64,000 bases of DNA from Phycomyces nitens. Its lineage: Eukaryota > Mucoromycota > Mucoromycetes > Mucorales > Phycomycetaceae. The notes below the pieces were generated by a model. That model saw nothing but the letters and a program-made list of their open reading frames with translations. It was not told the origin of the DNA and did not search any database. The position numbers and the translations under genes were made by a program. The stretch is from contig JAHRBC010000004.1 in the NCBI GenBank assembly GCA_022702545.1, positions 2,852,001-2,916,000 of the forward strand. The letters are read 5' to 3'. Positions 36,974 through 51,520 of this stretch are shown in pieces. Position 1 is the stretch's first letter; each line of letters opens with the position of its first letter.

Positions 36974-38333
36974 TTAACAAGATGCATCGAGGGGCTTTTC
37001 GACAAGGAAGAAATACATTGGTGTAAAGATGCCCATCTCTCCACCGGTAACTAGCGTATCTGCAGCGGAATTGAGTAGCTGGGATGTCTCCAATACACCA
37101 GGAGGAACAAGATTGAATTTGCTGAGTCCAGTGAGGAGTGTGTTTGTATAGAATCGTCCATAGGGAGACCGAAGAATGCCACGAAGTCCTTCTGGCTTCT
37201 TCAGGGTGTTATACCATGGGTCGGTTGCTGCATCCACAATAGCGGCGTCTCCTTCTTCGATAACCTTGAATCCAACAGACTTTGCTGCAGCAAGACATGC
37301 TTCAGTGGTATAGAGCTTGGAAATTGAATTTCCTTGTTCAATACCGTGAATGACCTTTTTCTGACTAATGTCACTCTCATCGTAAGAAGGAGTAGTGCAC
37401 CACTCATAGCATGCATATCGTCCTCCTGGCTTCAATGTGCGGTAAATCTCACCATATACCATCTCAAGCTTAGGAGCATGTACGGTGGCCTCAACTGAAA
37501 ACACCGAGTCAAATGTGCCATCTTCAACAGGCATATCGGTAAAGTCTCCCTTGATGAAATCCGTATAAGGTGTCAGACCATATTTTTCAGAATAGGCACG
37601 GCAGCGTTCAATTTGATAAGCATTGTTGTTGATGCCAGTAACATGAGCGTACCCAGATGCCTTTACAACCTCGCGCAATGGACCGCCTATAGACCCTGTC
37701 AACACCTCAATACACATACATACATTCTTGTACTTACCAACACCACAACCAACATCCTAAGCACATATACATGATAATTGAATACTTTTTCCTTTTCATC
37801 TCTTGTAAACCACCCTTGGACCTACCAGCACTTTCATTCCCTTTTTCAACCCAAGCTTCAAAGCCAAAAAGCTTTCGTGGCGCTTAATATTCTCTTCGAA
37901 TGTGTCGCCTATTGGTAGATTTCAATTAGTGATCATTAAGGCGTATTGTTGTGGGTACACTGCATACGACATACCCTTGTACAGCTTTGCGAAATGGAAA
38001 GATTGTCCCCAGCCTAGCACAAAGGTCAATAAGCCATCTTTTCTTGTGTGGGCTAAATATCATACCATATTCATAAAAGTCTGTTACCAAGTCGTAAAAT
38101 GAGTTTGTCATTGTCTGAGCATGCTCACGACGCCTCTCTACGTCTTTATCATTGTTCTTTAGGTTGTTCTGGTCTTTCCAGTTCTCATAGTAGGTATCCG
38201 CGGCCTTTCCGTTTAGAGAAGAGTTCTTTTGGGTGACCTTTTGAAAGAAGCCGGCTTCTTCAAGGATAAGCTTGCCATGGAGCTTGCGCATCAATTCAAT
38301 TTCCTCGGTATCAATGTTTTTTGTCAAGGACAT
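36974..38333 (-). CDS. ERG6: Sterol 24-C-methyltransferase
   Basis: Uses S-adenosylmethionine to methylate C-24 of the sterol side chain in ergosterol synthesis, in ER and lipid droplets in yeast. Five exons: 38333-38066, 38013-37975, 37908-37826, 37756-37738 and 37686-36974, giving 373 residues, close to the yeast enzyme. Signatures: YYENWKDQ near the N-terminus, EYGWGQSFHF (sterol-binding region I, spliced), SAM motif I LDVGCGVGGP, then GINNNAYQIERC, PVEDGTFDSVFSVEATVHAP, IYRTLKPGGRYACYEW, and the C-terminal sterol methyltransferase domain ending EKPLDASC. SAM motif I is assembled from three exons, the middle one being only 19 nt. Upstream at 38521-38563 three TACCG-type motifs occur, a possible regulatory site. 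Confidence 0.96.
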
Positions 38334-38520
38334 GGTGGAAGGATATGCTTTAGAGAGAAAAAGAAACCAAGATTTGTAATCGTCTGGGCCGTTTAAATAG
38401 GCCTCTTAATGCCGACTGGTTTCCTCTTTCCGGTAGTCCTTTTGTCTTGTTAATGAGATCATCCGGATTGGAGAATACGTTTCATTAACATTTCTAAAAC
38501 CGTGCCATGTTACAGATATT

Positions 38521-38563
38521 GAGTACCGTTATCGGTAAATAATCAAGAGTTGGATACCGTACA
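38521..38563. promoter_or_regulatory. Clustered TACCG/CGGTA motifs upstream of ERG6
   Basis: Within 43 bp, about 190-230 bp before the ERG6 ATG, the sequence has GTACCGTTATCGGTA (inverted 5-bp arms around TTAT) followed by ATACCGTAC. Repeated, partly palindromic motifs at this distance could be a transcription factor site. That function is inference. Confidence 0.3.
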
Positions 38564-40087
38564 ATTTGCTATCAAAGGTACAGTCATAATATAGACCTTT
38601 CTAGTATATATATACATATATATATATATATCTGTTACAAGCCGAGCGCTTAATCTCTAGTAGCTGACCGTATTCCATGTAATCTGCTGCTCGGCATTTT
38701 AATTTTATTTTGACAATTCACAAAAAACGGCATTATTTTTCCGTGCTTACAAGAGAAGAAAAAAAGGGCCCATGCCATCCAATCTAGAATACCGGAACAC
38801 ACCCATACTTCTTGTTCAATTGATACCCTAATAATAGGCGAGGTCTGATACATTTTGTGACAGTGACCATCAGTATATATACCTAGTCCACAAATGACGT
38901 CTTTCTAGATAAATCCGCTTCAATAACATAATACACAACCGCCATAAAGCTGGATAAACAATTGTAAGCGATGGTCTACATATTATCTTTGGTATATCCG
39001 CCATAAAAAGGACATTGCCATTTAGGCAATTGCACAAAGGTCTCGATGGAGAATATTTCGTAATGGCTACAAATGGTGACAAAAATAACAACAGTAAAAA
39101 AGTATGGTCTCAAACATTGGCATATATGGTATTTGTGAGCTTGTACAGAATGCACAAACTGTACCTGAAGATCACAACATGTTATTTATATGTAATAATT
39201 TAAAAAACAATGGAATAATAATGTAGCGTAAAATATTTAAAGCTTATTGCAGCCATGGTATTCCCGCATTCCGAACGGAAAATGGTAAATAGAAATGCAT
39301 CGGAATCTTTGATTTTGTATAGGCGACAGACATCCTTCTATGTTTTTGTTGTTGTTGTTGGAAATCTCAGGAAAAGAGGTTGATTGGCCTTGATCGTAAA
39401 GGGCAGTCTTTTATATGCTGGACCAAGAAGCTCGAGAGTAGCAAATTAAAGGCACCAAATGGCGGATTCGTAAGAATGTCTAAAGATAAAGAAGAGAAAT
39501 TTTGTCGGTATGAAGATCATTTAGTTTACTTTTTTTTGGTACCGAAAATACCGGGGGTCCTATTGTATGGATTATTGGATAAAACGGTTCTTTACAAAAG
39601 CGTATGGTATTGATTAGAGACATGGAACCATTTGTTTCATATTGCTTTGTACTTTTTTTTAATTTTGTATTTCATAACAGTAGCCTAGTACTGCCATTTG
39701 ACTAATTGGCGTAAAGAAGTGTATATGACATTGTGCTTTTATTCACATCTTTAGTAAGTCCATCCATTGTCAGCATTGAATGGTATGAGAGTGTCCATGT
39801 CAAACGTCACAGAAAAAGTCACAGTACAATTGCTTATAAATAAGATAGCCTTCCTTTCACTCTATACACTTTTTCTGTATTTCTTGTTTTATCTGAATGC
39901 AACTCACTACTAAATCATGACTACACTTTTATATTGTCTAGTAAAAGCAGTTTATAAGTATACCATAAAACCATTCAAAAAACAAACAAAAAAAAAGGTC
40001 AATTGAATTGACCATCAAAGTAATCTTATCGTCTTTACAAGCTTATTTTGCAGTAGATGGTTGGCAAATTAACTAAATGTCCTAGAT

Positions 40088-40131
40088 ATGGATACGGATA
40101 CGGATACGGATACGGATATGGGTATGGGTAT
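40088..40131. repeat. GGATAC/GGTATG hexamer minisatellite
   Basis: Five units close to GGATAC are followed by degenerate GGATATG and GGTATG units. The run is visible directly, in the intergenic region 3' of KGD4. Confidence 0.85.
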
Positions 40132-40738
40132 TCTTGAATTACGGTATCATTTATCATTGAACAATTAAAGAGATCAAGGTCCTGTTACCTGGAATCTGTC
40201 TTGTGTTCCCTTGTAGACACTGTAATTCGCAATTAAATGCCAATTTTGAGCAGTAAAAGCTTATATAGGAATATGTTGGGGCGCGCTCTTGAGCCTCGGC
40301 TGCAGCATGCTCTTTTAAAAGTTTTGTTTGTGGGTAATTAATTAGATACTTTGTACTCTAGAAATACGCGCGGTTTGCTTTGTTTTATGCTACAGATTAT
40401 AATGCATAACCAAATTCTGTAAAGACCCAGAATAGCTTATAAAAACACACATGAAATCCTAGCAATTATATATATAATATATGTATATATATATATTGCA
40501 TTCGAAACTGACCAATTGAGAAATAAAGAATGGCAGCGAGATCCCCAAGTCTAAAGCTTATAGCTGTCTGCAATATACTCTTGTGTAAAACACATAATAA
40601 GCTTTTGTTTAATTCCAACATAAATCATCTGGCTGTATAAACGTTGAATTTTAAGGTTGAGATGTTGCTTTGACTGATTACATTCAGTCTGATCAAGTTG
40701 TTGTGTAATGAGGTTTAATCGTTAAAAGGCTACTAGAT

Positions 40739-41178
40739 CTAGAAGGAATAAGTGGCACCTCCACTCTGAATGTCCCATAATAAACCCAAGCCAACAAGTC
40801 AGTTAATTATTACATTGCATAGAATGTCCATACCTCAATAGACTCCATTTCAAGCTCGGTGATGGGTGCACGACGGTATCTAGCAGGCATATCGCCTGTG
40901 GTAAAGGTTGTGGGTGCGGCAGGTGCGGCAGGTGCAGCAGGCTTGGAAACAACCTCGGATGCCTTGGCGACATGCTTCTCGAGATTAGGAGGAGTCATGA
41001 CATGAGGGCCACTGTGGTGTGGTGCGTCTATTCTTGAACATCAATATATATATATATATATATATATAAACAGCAGTCTAAAAGCATAAAAGAACTTACC
41101 CTTCCACAGGGCAGCTCTGGAACCAACAAAGCGGATCAAGGGTGTATGGACGGCGCGCAAGGTCAATGAAGGCTGCAT
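40739..41178 (-). CDS. KGD4: Mitochondrial 2-oxoglutarate dehydrogenase subunit 4 (Kgd4/Ymr31, MRPS36 family)
   Basis: Small adaptor that tethers the E3 (dihydrolipoamide dehydrogenase) subunit to the 2-oxoglutarate dehydrogenase complex in the mitochondrial matrix. Three exons, 41178-41100, 41027-40834 and 40765-40739, give 99 residues. The N-terminus (MQPSLTLRAVHTPLIRFVGS) is basic and amphipathic, as for import, and resembles the yeast N-terminal IKFVGTR region. A Pro/Ala-rich linker (PAAPAAPAAPTT) follows. The conserved C-terminus MPARYRRAPITELEMESIES, then GGA, matches the family end motif. The last exon codes only SGGATYSF, so an unspliced reading would miss the diagnostic SGG end. Assignment rests on the C-terminal motif, length and N-terminal similarity. 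Confidence 0.88.
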
Positions 41179-42698
41179 TTCTGGTCTTTTTGTGTTTATC
41201 TCGTTTGAAAAAAGAGGTAAAGAAAAACCGGGGTTGCAGTCCCAGTCAGCAAGAGTTAAAGAGTGTGACCGGGGATTACATATGAAATGAATGGCTAAAT
41301 TTCTGTATTGCAAGATATATTAAATAGTGAAAATACCTTGTTCAATGGTATTATACTTATTCAATATTTTTATGAAAAATATAAATAAAAAAAAGTAATA
41401 TGTGGAATAGGTTTATAGAGGCGGATAAATGTCGGTCAACTTGATCGTAATGAAATTGACCAACATTCATATACATTTACTTGGATGATGAAATAATAAT
41501 AATAGTAATAATAATAATTTGAATAAACTACCAAAGTATTTTAAAGGTACTAGCTAGTTACCATTAGTATAATATAGTCGTAAAGTGTGGCTGACTCTGT
41601 CACTTGGGCATTGCACATTTAAAAAGTAAAGCAGGCTTTTTATATATGTTCTCCAGTTCATTTCCCTGATATAAACACTAACAGTCGATTAAAAACTCTT
41701 TTTGATCTTGTCCCATCAAGTACGGATATTTTGTATTTAATTTTATTTACAAAATAAAGTATAGAGCAAAGTACCACTTTGTCTGATAATAGAAATAAAT
41801 GATATAATCCCAAGATACTCAATTGACCATGAGATATTGGTAGAGTATTTTTCTTGGTCACAATGATTGAATTCTAATGACTATAGGTAATGGTGGACAA
41901 AATATTCATTAAGGAAAACAGGCCCTGATTACAAAGTAAACTGCAAATAATAATAATATAATAATAATAATAGGAAATGACGCCTGGTAGTATTTGGGTA
42001 GTACTGAATAACTGCAAAGAATGCAACTCTATTGATCAATCGGCAGGATACTTATCTCAACTACATCTCCCTTGATATACATATATATACATATATACAT
42101 ATATTGCCCTAGGAGACATTGATTGATCTTTAAAGACACAGGAGCTTGTATATCTAGACAATTGCTAGTTTCACAATAATAATGAGGGCTTAATGGTTGA
42201 AAAAGTATCAGCCATATCAAGAGATCAAAAGATTAAAGCATGTGGTAAAAGAGTCTTTGGCGAATGATTAAATATATACTTGGGACTATAGTGATACATA
42301 TTTTCTACCAATTGGATTGTACGAGTATAATCGGTTGGTTTTCATTGGATGGTATTACGGAAAAGGTTATTGGCAGATAGAGTGGATATTTTATGAAATA
42401 TAGGACGTCACCACGTTACTGTAGGATGCAATGATCTGTTTTCACTGGTCTTGACTCCACAAAAGGACAATGCCGATCCAAAAAGGGAACAGAGGGTCTT
42501 TTTATTCTTCCGCGTTCTCAAGTCAACTTCTTCCCGCTTCTGGTCCTGAAAAGAGCAACTGTGAGTGTTTTTATCAGACAGAGTTGGTGGCTTATTGATG
42601 ACCTTGTTACTAGTCATATCTCAACTTTTTCACTCTGGTTCTGAAGACGTCGTCTGTGTTGACCATTACTGTGGCTGTTGGTTTTCATGCATTCATAA
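41179..42698. other. Intergenic region with no supported gene
   Basis: About 1.5 kb of A/T-rich sequence with AAT-type runs near 41490-41518 and 41947-41972 and an AT tract near 42078-42104. A 69-codon minus-strand frame at 42408-42617 starts with ATG and has mixed composition, but no family is recognised. It could be a small gene or chance. Confidence 0.45.
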
Positions 42699-43870
42699 AT
42701 GAATCTAGAGAAGACTGGTCAGGTAAGTCTCCATTAACACTAGTCGCTGACATTCATCCTTCTTTCGCTCAGCTATCGTTGGGTTACCCTGAATCGTCAC
42801 ACAGCACCCCGCCATATATCCAATTCGCAAAAGGTAGTTTGTCTTGAGGGCGAGTTGATATTAAAGCAAAGTAGGATCCCCGAAAAGGGACATAAAGGCC
42901 TATCCTTACACTACCCTGTCTGTCGGAGAATATGGCCAAGGGCAGCCCTCAAGAGTCCATGGAGGCCAAAGAGTAAGAATTGATATCAATTGAAGCCAAG
43001 ATATATCTAATATAAATATTTACCCAACTACAGCCTACTGGATCACAGTCAACTCCACTCGGAACCACCCGAAAGAAGAATGGGATAGTGGATCCCCAAG
43101 ATCGTCTTGATTTCCTTCGAGACATGCAGAAAACCAGGAACGACATGAAGCAGTTCCGTAACGACATGAGTGTCCTGGCAAAAGAAATAGACAGCATGAG
43201 TATTGAGATTGTAAGACTTTCTAGTCAATTGAACGATATCTGACCGAGACTTTATTAGAACCAATCCAAGAACAGAATTTGTAATATATATATTTTTAAA
43301 AAAAAAAGGTTCATTCAAAGGCACTAGTCGACTGACATTTGGCTATGGTGGTTCTGTAGTAGAAATCGAACAGGATCTGACAGCAACCCAGGAAATGAAT
43401 GTCAATCTGCAGGTTCTTTTAGAGAATGCATTAGAGTCCCAAAAGGAAGAAGATGTCCATGCAACACAGACCATTAAAGCCATGTATTCTGATCTTGCAA
43501 CGGTAAGGAAAGTGAAGTATTGATATAGCCTGTGTGTGTGTTTATGATTATGGTTTAGGTGGCCTATGAGAACAACCAGCTCCATGGAAGACTGAGTCTG
43601 ATCGAAAAGGGTCAAAAGAAGCACAAGGGAAGTATATACGATGTTGAAGAGCGGATAAAAGAATACACAAGCATGTTGGGCCAGGCACAGGACACAATTC
43701 ACATGCTACAGGAACCCCATTCAAGACGGTTAGATGAAGAGCTGCTTCAGATGCCTTTGGACGCCTTTGATTCGCGGAGGACAAGCGAGACCCTGTCCTG
43801 GCCTGGAGAGCCTGAATTGTCGCTGCAGAAGGAATCCCAATCGACCTTTCACCCTCACAATATCCTTTAA
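42699..43870 (+). CDS. Unrecognised coiled-coil protein
   Basis: I do not recognise the family. A six-exon model keeps one frame: 42699-42722, 42773-42833, 42872-42972, 43034-43199, 43360-43502, 43559-43870, giving 268 residues. An in-frame TAA just before the ATG supports this start. Residues about 75-200 are heptad-like and rich in Lys/Glu/Gln/Met (LDFLRDMQKTRNDMKQFRND; later EIEQDLTATQEMN and YENNQLHGRLSLIEKGQK), which predicts long coiled coils. The C-terminal 50 residues are Ser/Pro/Glu-rich, and the chain ends HPHNIL. No signal peptide or membrane segment is seen. The 5' exons are the weakest part: the intron at 42834-42871 is only 38 bp, and the donor at 43200 is GTATTG. A scaffold or cytoskeletal role would be a guess. 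Confidence 0.55.
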
Positions 43871-45252
43871 TTTTACATGTAAAAAAAAAGTATTGTAATA
43901 TATAGAATATTTGAAATTGTACCCATTAATGACTTGGTTTTTGATCTTTTTGGGCAAAACAGTAATGATTATTATACTCGATAGGCAATATAATAACAAT
44001 AATAATTAATTAATTAATTAATTTCTTGTATGATCAAAAGACACTAGTAAATATAAAGGTCCCAAGTATATTTGTTCAAGAATATTATGCTTGGATATTA
44101 TCTGGTACGTTATAAAGCATGATCTTGTAGATCGTGCATGAACATTGGTCACCATTGCTAGAGGTAGGGAAAAAAAATGTTGCGTGATGCTTGTGACATT
44201 TGAGCCCACATTGCCCATTTATCTATTTATTTATTTTGGTGCCGAGGACTTGAGCATTTACTGTTTTGAACATTTACCAATTCTGGTGCAGATTTAATAA
44301 ATGTCATTACTTGGTCTCACTGCAAAGTAATCTAACACAATGGCATGATGATTGGCGAGATTGCCATGATGACTCTTTTTTTTTTAAAAAAATAAATAAA
44401 TGGGTTTAATACAATATATACGTATATTTACATATAGTCTATAGTTTAATGGTACCTCTTGTATATAGTACTGGGGGACCATTAATGATATGCCTTTCAA
44501 GTATATGGTCTGCAGTAACCAAACCCATGTGCTTGTGCATTTCATGTTTGGTCACAATATATAGTTCCAGTTGGCATACCATTCCATTTGAGGATGGCTG
44601 TAATATTTATTACACCTGTACGATATCGATCTATTACGGCCCTTTAAGATTGAACATCTTTTATATTCTCTTGAGAGTATGCTGTTACCTCTGGTATCAA
44701 TATGCCTGTGCTGACATTGAGTATTGGCTTTAATAGCCAATCTTACGAAATCCCCAATAGATCTCTCACTTTGGGCCGGGGAACTCTCCAATCAACCCTC
44801 CTTGGCACCAATTGTCCAACATTTATTATTAGTATTAAAGAAAACGGCTGTCTTTTTTTATTTATTTATTATTATTTGACAAGATCACTTTGTTCATTTC
44901 GAGTATCTTGTCCCTTGTACACAACAGCCAACAGGTACATCTATTATATATATACATATATATATATACTAGTAATAATAATAATAATAATATAATACAA
45001 TACTAGGGAAATCCCGCTTTTTGTCTGGGAAAGCTTGTGCCACAGCTCTCGCGCTATTTTGAAGTCAACAAGTTATTTTCATTTTTTCTACTGTCTTACC
45101 TGCTAAGCACAGCTTTATTTCTGCTTTCTCTTCCTACTGTTCTAGATTACCTAGTGCAAAAGGTAGGCTTTAAACAAGACAGTTTGGATCCCAGACTTAT
45201 ATACGCACTATAGCCCGTCTCTTGTTCTTATTGTGTTGAATCAGCCGCCATC
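43871..45252. other. Spacer upstream of protein kinase C
   Basis: About 1.4 kb. It contains an ATTA run (44000-44022), an AT tract near 44945-44970 and an AAT run near 44973-44990. The last 250 bp before the PKC start are less A/T-rich and pyrimidine-rich, as for a promoter/leader. No gene seen. Confidence 0.5.
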
Positions 45253-49092
<3,840 letters not shown>

Positions 49093-49212
49093 AGAGAGCA
49101 ACGATCATGTATAATAAAGACCTCTCGATGCATTATGATTTATATTCAGAAAATAAAGAAATTCTCTGGTTTCCCTCAATTATCCCCATTATTATCACTT
49201 TATACATCTTTT

Positions 49213-49220
49213 TATTATTA

Positions 49221-49248
<28 letters not shown>
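49213..49248. repeat. TTA/TTTA microsatellite between PKC1 and URA3
   Basis: Uninterrupted TTA units passing into TTTA units, ending right at the URA3 stop codon region. It lies in the 156-bp convergent spacer where both transcripts end. Confidence 0.85.
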
Positions 49249-49251
<3 letters not shown>

Positions 49252-50182
49252 TGCGTTGTGCAAACGAACTCTTTCAAGGTATGCACTCCAGCCTGCTTCA
49301 CGGTAACGCTTGGACTGTGCCTCTACCTGATCTGGCTTACCGTAGATACCACGACCCACGATAATCACATCACACCCACTTTCAACAATAACCTCTTGGG
49401 GAGTGCGGTACTGCTGTCCAAGCCCGTCACCCTTGATGTCGAGTCCAACACCAGGTGTCATGACAACAAAGTCCTCATCAGGATACTCGTTCATCTTGTG
49501 CTGGGCAATGAAGCCAAACACAAACTCTTTGTTGCGACGTGCCATTTCAACAGACTCGGTGGTGTAGCTTCCCTTGGTCAAGGCACCCTTGGAAGACATC
49601 TCGGCCAACAAGAGTAGACCACGACCGAGAGGCAGACCAACTTCTCCCAATCCCTTGATGATGCCCTCACCTGGAACTGTATGGGCATTGGTGATGTGGG
49701 ACCAAGACGCAATTCTGTAGATACCCTTTTCGTATTGGTGCTTGACGGTGTTACCTATCATGGTCACCTTTCCATGTTAAAAATCTTTCTCTTTCTCACA
49801 CAGCTTCTGGATAAGTTGAGTGAGACTTGCCAATATCAGCAAACTTGCGGTCCTCAAAGATCAAAAAGTCGTGCTTCTTGGCCAAAGCCTCGAGTTGCGC
49901 AACCAGATCATGGTCAAAGTCTTCAACGATATCGATATGGGTCTTTCAAGAAATAGGGTTGAGATTGCAAGATAGTCAAAGCTAGGGACTAGTGTCTACC
50001 TTGAGCACACAAACGTAGGGACCAACAGAGTCAGCAATAGACAAGAGTTCCTTCTTGGTGGTCACGTCCACAGCCACGGACAGATTGGACTGTTTACGTT
50101 CCATAAGTTCAAATAATGAACGAGCGCAAGCATTGGGGTGCTGCTGGGCTCTCTCGCTGTAGGTCTTGTATGTGTTGAGCAT
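49249..50182 (-). CDS. URA3: Orotidine 5'-phosphate decarboxylase
   Basis: Decarboxylates OMP to UMP, the last step of de novo pyrimidine synthesis; called pyrG in Mucorales. Three exons, 50182-50000, 49942-49831 and 49754-49249, give 266 residues, the normal family length. Signatures: [14 protein letters not shown] (first strand), the catalytic [12 protein letters not shown] segment, here split by intron 2 after FADIG, and [46 protein letters not shown] and IIVGRGIYG. Catalytic Lys and Asp residues are present. Intron 2 appears to be GC-AG: the donor reads GATATTG then GCAAGT. No break in the frame; the gene looks functional. Confidence 0.97.
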
Positions 50183-51520
50183 TATTTTTATAAAGATGAA
50201 AAGCCAAGATAATAAAAAAGATCTCGATTTTGAAGTGCTGTCAAAAATGTGACTGGTTGTATAGTCATAGATGATTGGGTGACGTATTACAGATCTTTGA
50301 TTTAGCAGTTTGTAAAGGCGCTTGAACAGTAAAGCCCTTTAATTTATAGCCTTACATGAAGAGGTATGTAATACTTGGAAGAAGTATGCAATACTTGAAG
50401 AAGCATATTATGCAATCATTGGTATTTTGAAATACAAATTGATTTTCACTACAAATATACGCGCTCGTTAATCAATACATGAATATTTGTAAATTTCAAG
50501 ACACAAATACAGAAAGTCTTTAGATTTTAATTGTCATTTTTGTTATTTAAAAAAAGGAATTTTCTCGCCGATTAGTACCGTTGTTCCGTGTATTAGCTAA
50601 ACCAAAAAGGTCGCAATAGGAAGTTCAGTGTGGAAACAGCACGAGATTTACTCTTTGGAGAGAGTGTTGAACGATGTGCAAAGAGCTCGACAGAGTCTTG
50701 CCACACACATGTTTAAGATTATGTTCTCCAGTAGAGATCATCTGACAGCCGCCCCTGTTCTTAACTATATTCAATCTCCAACTTATAGTCAAGTTGTGGG
50801 TTACAATTTGTGCAAATGGTTCAAAATATATATTTTTTGTTTTGTTTTGGTTTTATTAGTATATTAATAACGTTATTCTTATGATTTCGAAGATGAGGTT
50901 GGTTTTATAATTGATAAAATATTTTTAATTGATTTAAAAGCTCTTTATACATTTACATGTTTTAAAGAAACAGAATTGTATTTCTTCAGAGACGCTGAGT
51001 TTACACGCGAAAAACAATGTCACAGAAATAAATTTTTGGGTGTTGAATAACCCTCCTCTTGAACATATACCCTTTCTCTTCTTTTTTGAATGATAATATA
51101 TATATATATGTGTGTGTGTGTTATAGAAAAAAAAAGCTAAAGTGTGCTACAGATCAACATAAAGGCACACTGTTGATTTTAATTTCCAATAAACAATACA
51201 AACAATAAAACAAAATAAACCATGTTACATTCCTTTCTAAAATCAACCAATTCAAGATACCCAGCAGATAACCTCGAGATATTTGTGAATAGCCCATATA
51301 TATTGGCATTATCAAAGCCAATTGACTTCTGTCTTTGTGTATTAAACACATACCAAACATGCCCAAAGGACTAAAGTACTTGGATTTCTTGTGATAAATA
51401 TCAAGAATAAAAAGTGACTCGCTTTCTATTTTTGGATGTGCCTGCATCGCTGAATTCGGACACAGATTAACAAGCTCAACTGTCTTCCTGCAAAAAAAAG
51501 GGTATAGCAGTGACAGCAAC
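50183..51520. other. Spacer between URA3 and SEC10
   Basis: About 1.3 kb, A/T-rich, with an AT/GT tract at 51091-51122. A plus-strand open frame of about 80-90 codons (roughly 50600-50868) reads like protein at first (WKQHEIYSLERVLNDVQ) but has no ATG, ends in a hydrophobic low-complexity tail, and matches no family I know. No gene is called. Confidence 0.5.

Larger units (their letters stand above)
38334..40738. other. Intergenic region upstream of ERG6
   Basis: About 2.4 kb. It holds the ERG6 promoter, an AT tract at 38607-38632, a GTT run near 39348-39360, and a GGATAC hexamer repeat at 40088-40131. A 77-codon frame at 39380-39613 (+) has no match I recognise and no supported start. No gene is called. 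Confidence 0.5.

Noticed and set aside
39380..39613. 77-codon plus-strand frame
   Set aside because: No recognisable family; flanks are simple repeats; the apparent start has no support.
42408..42617. 69-codon minus-strand frame starting with ATG
   Set aside because: Reasonable composition but no homology known to me and no exon partners. Left as possible only.
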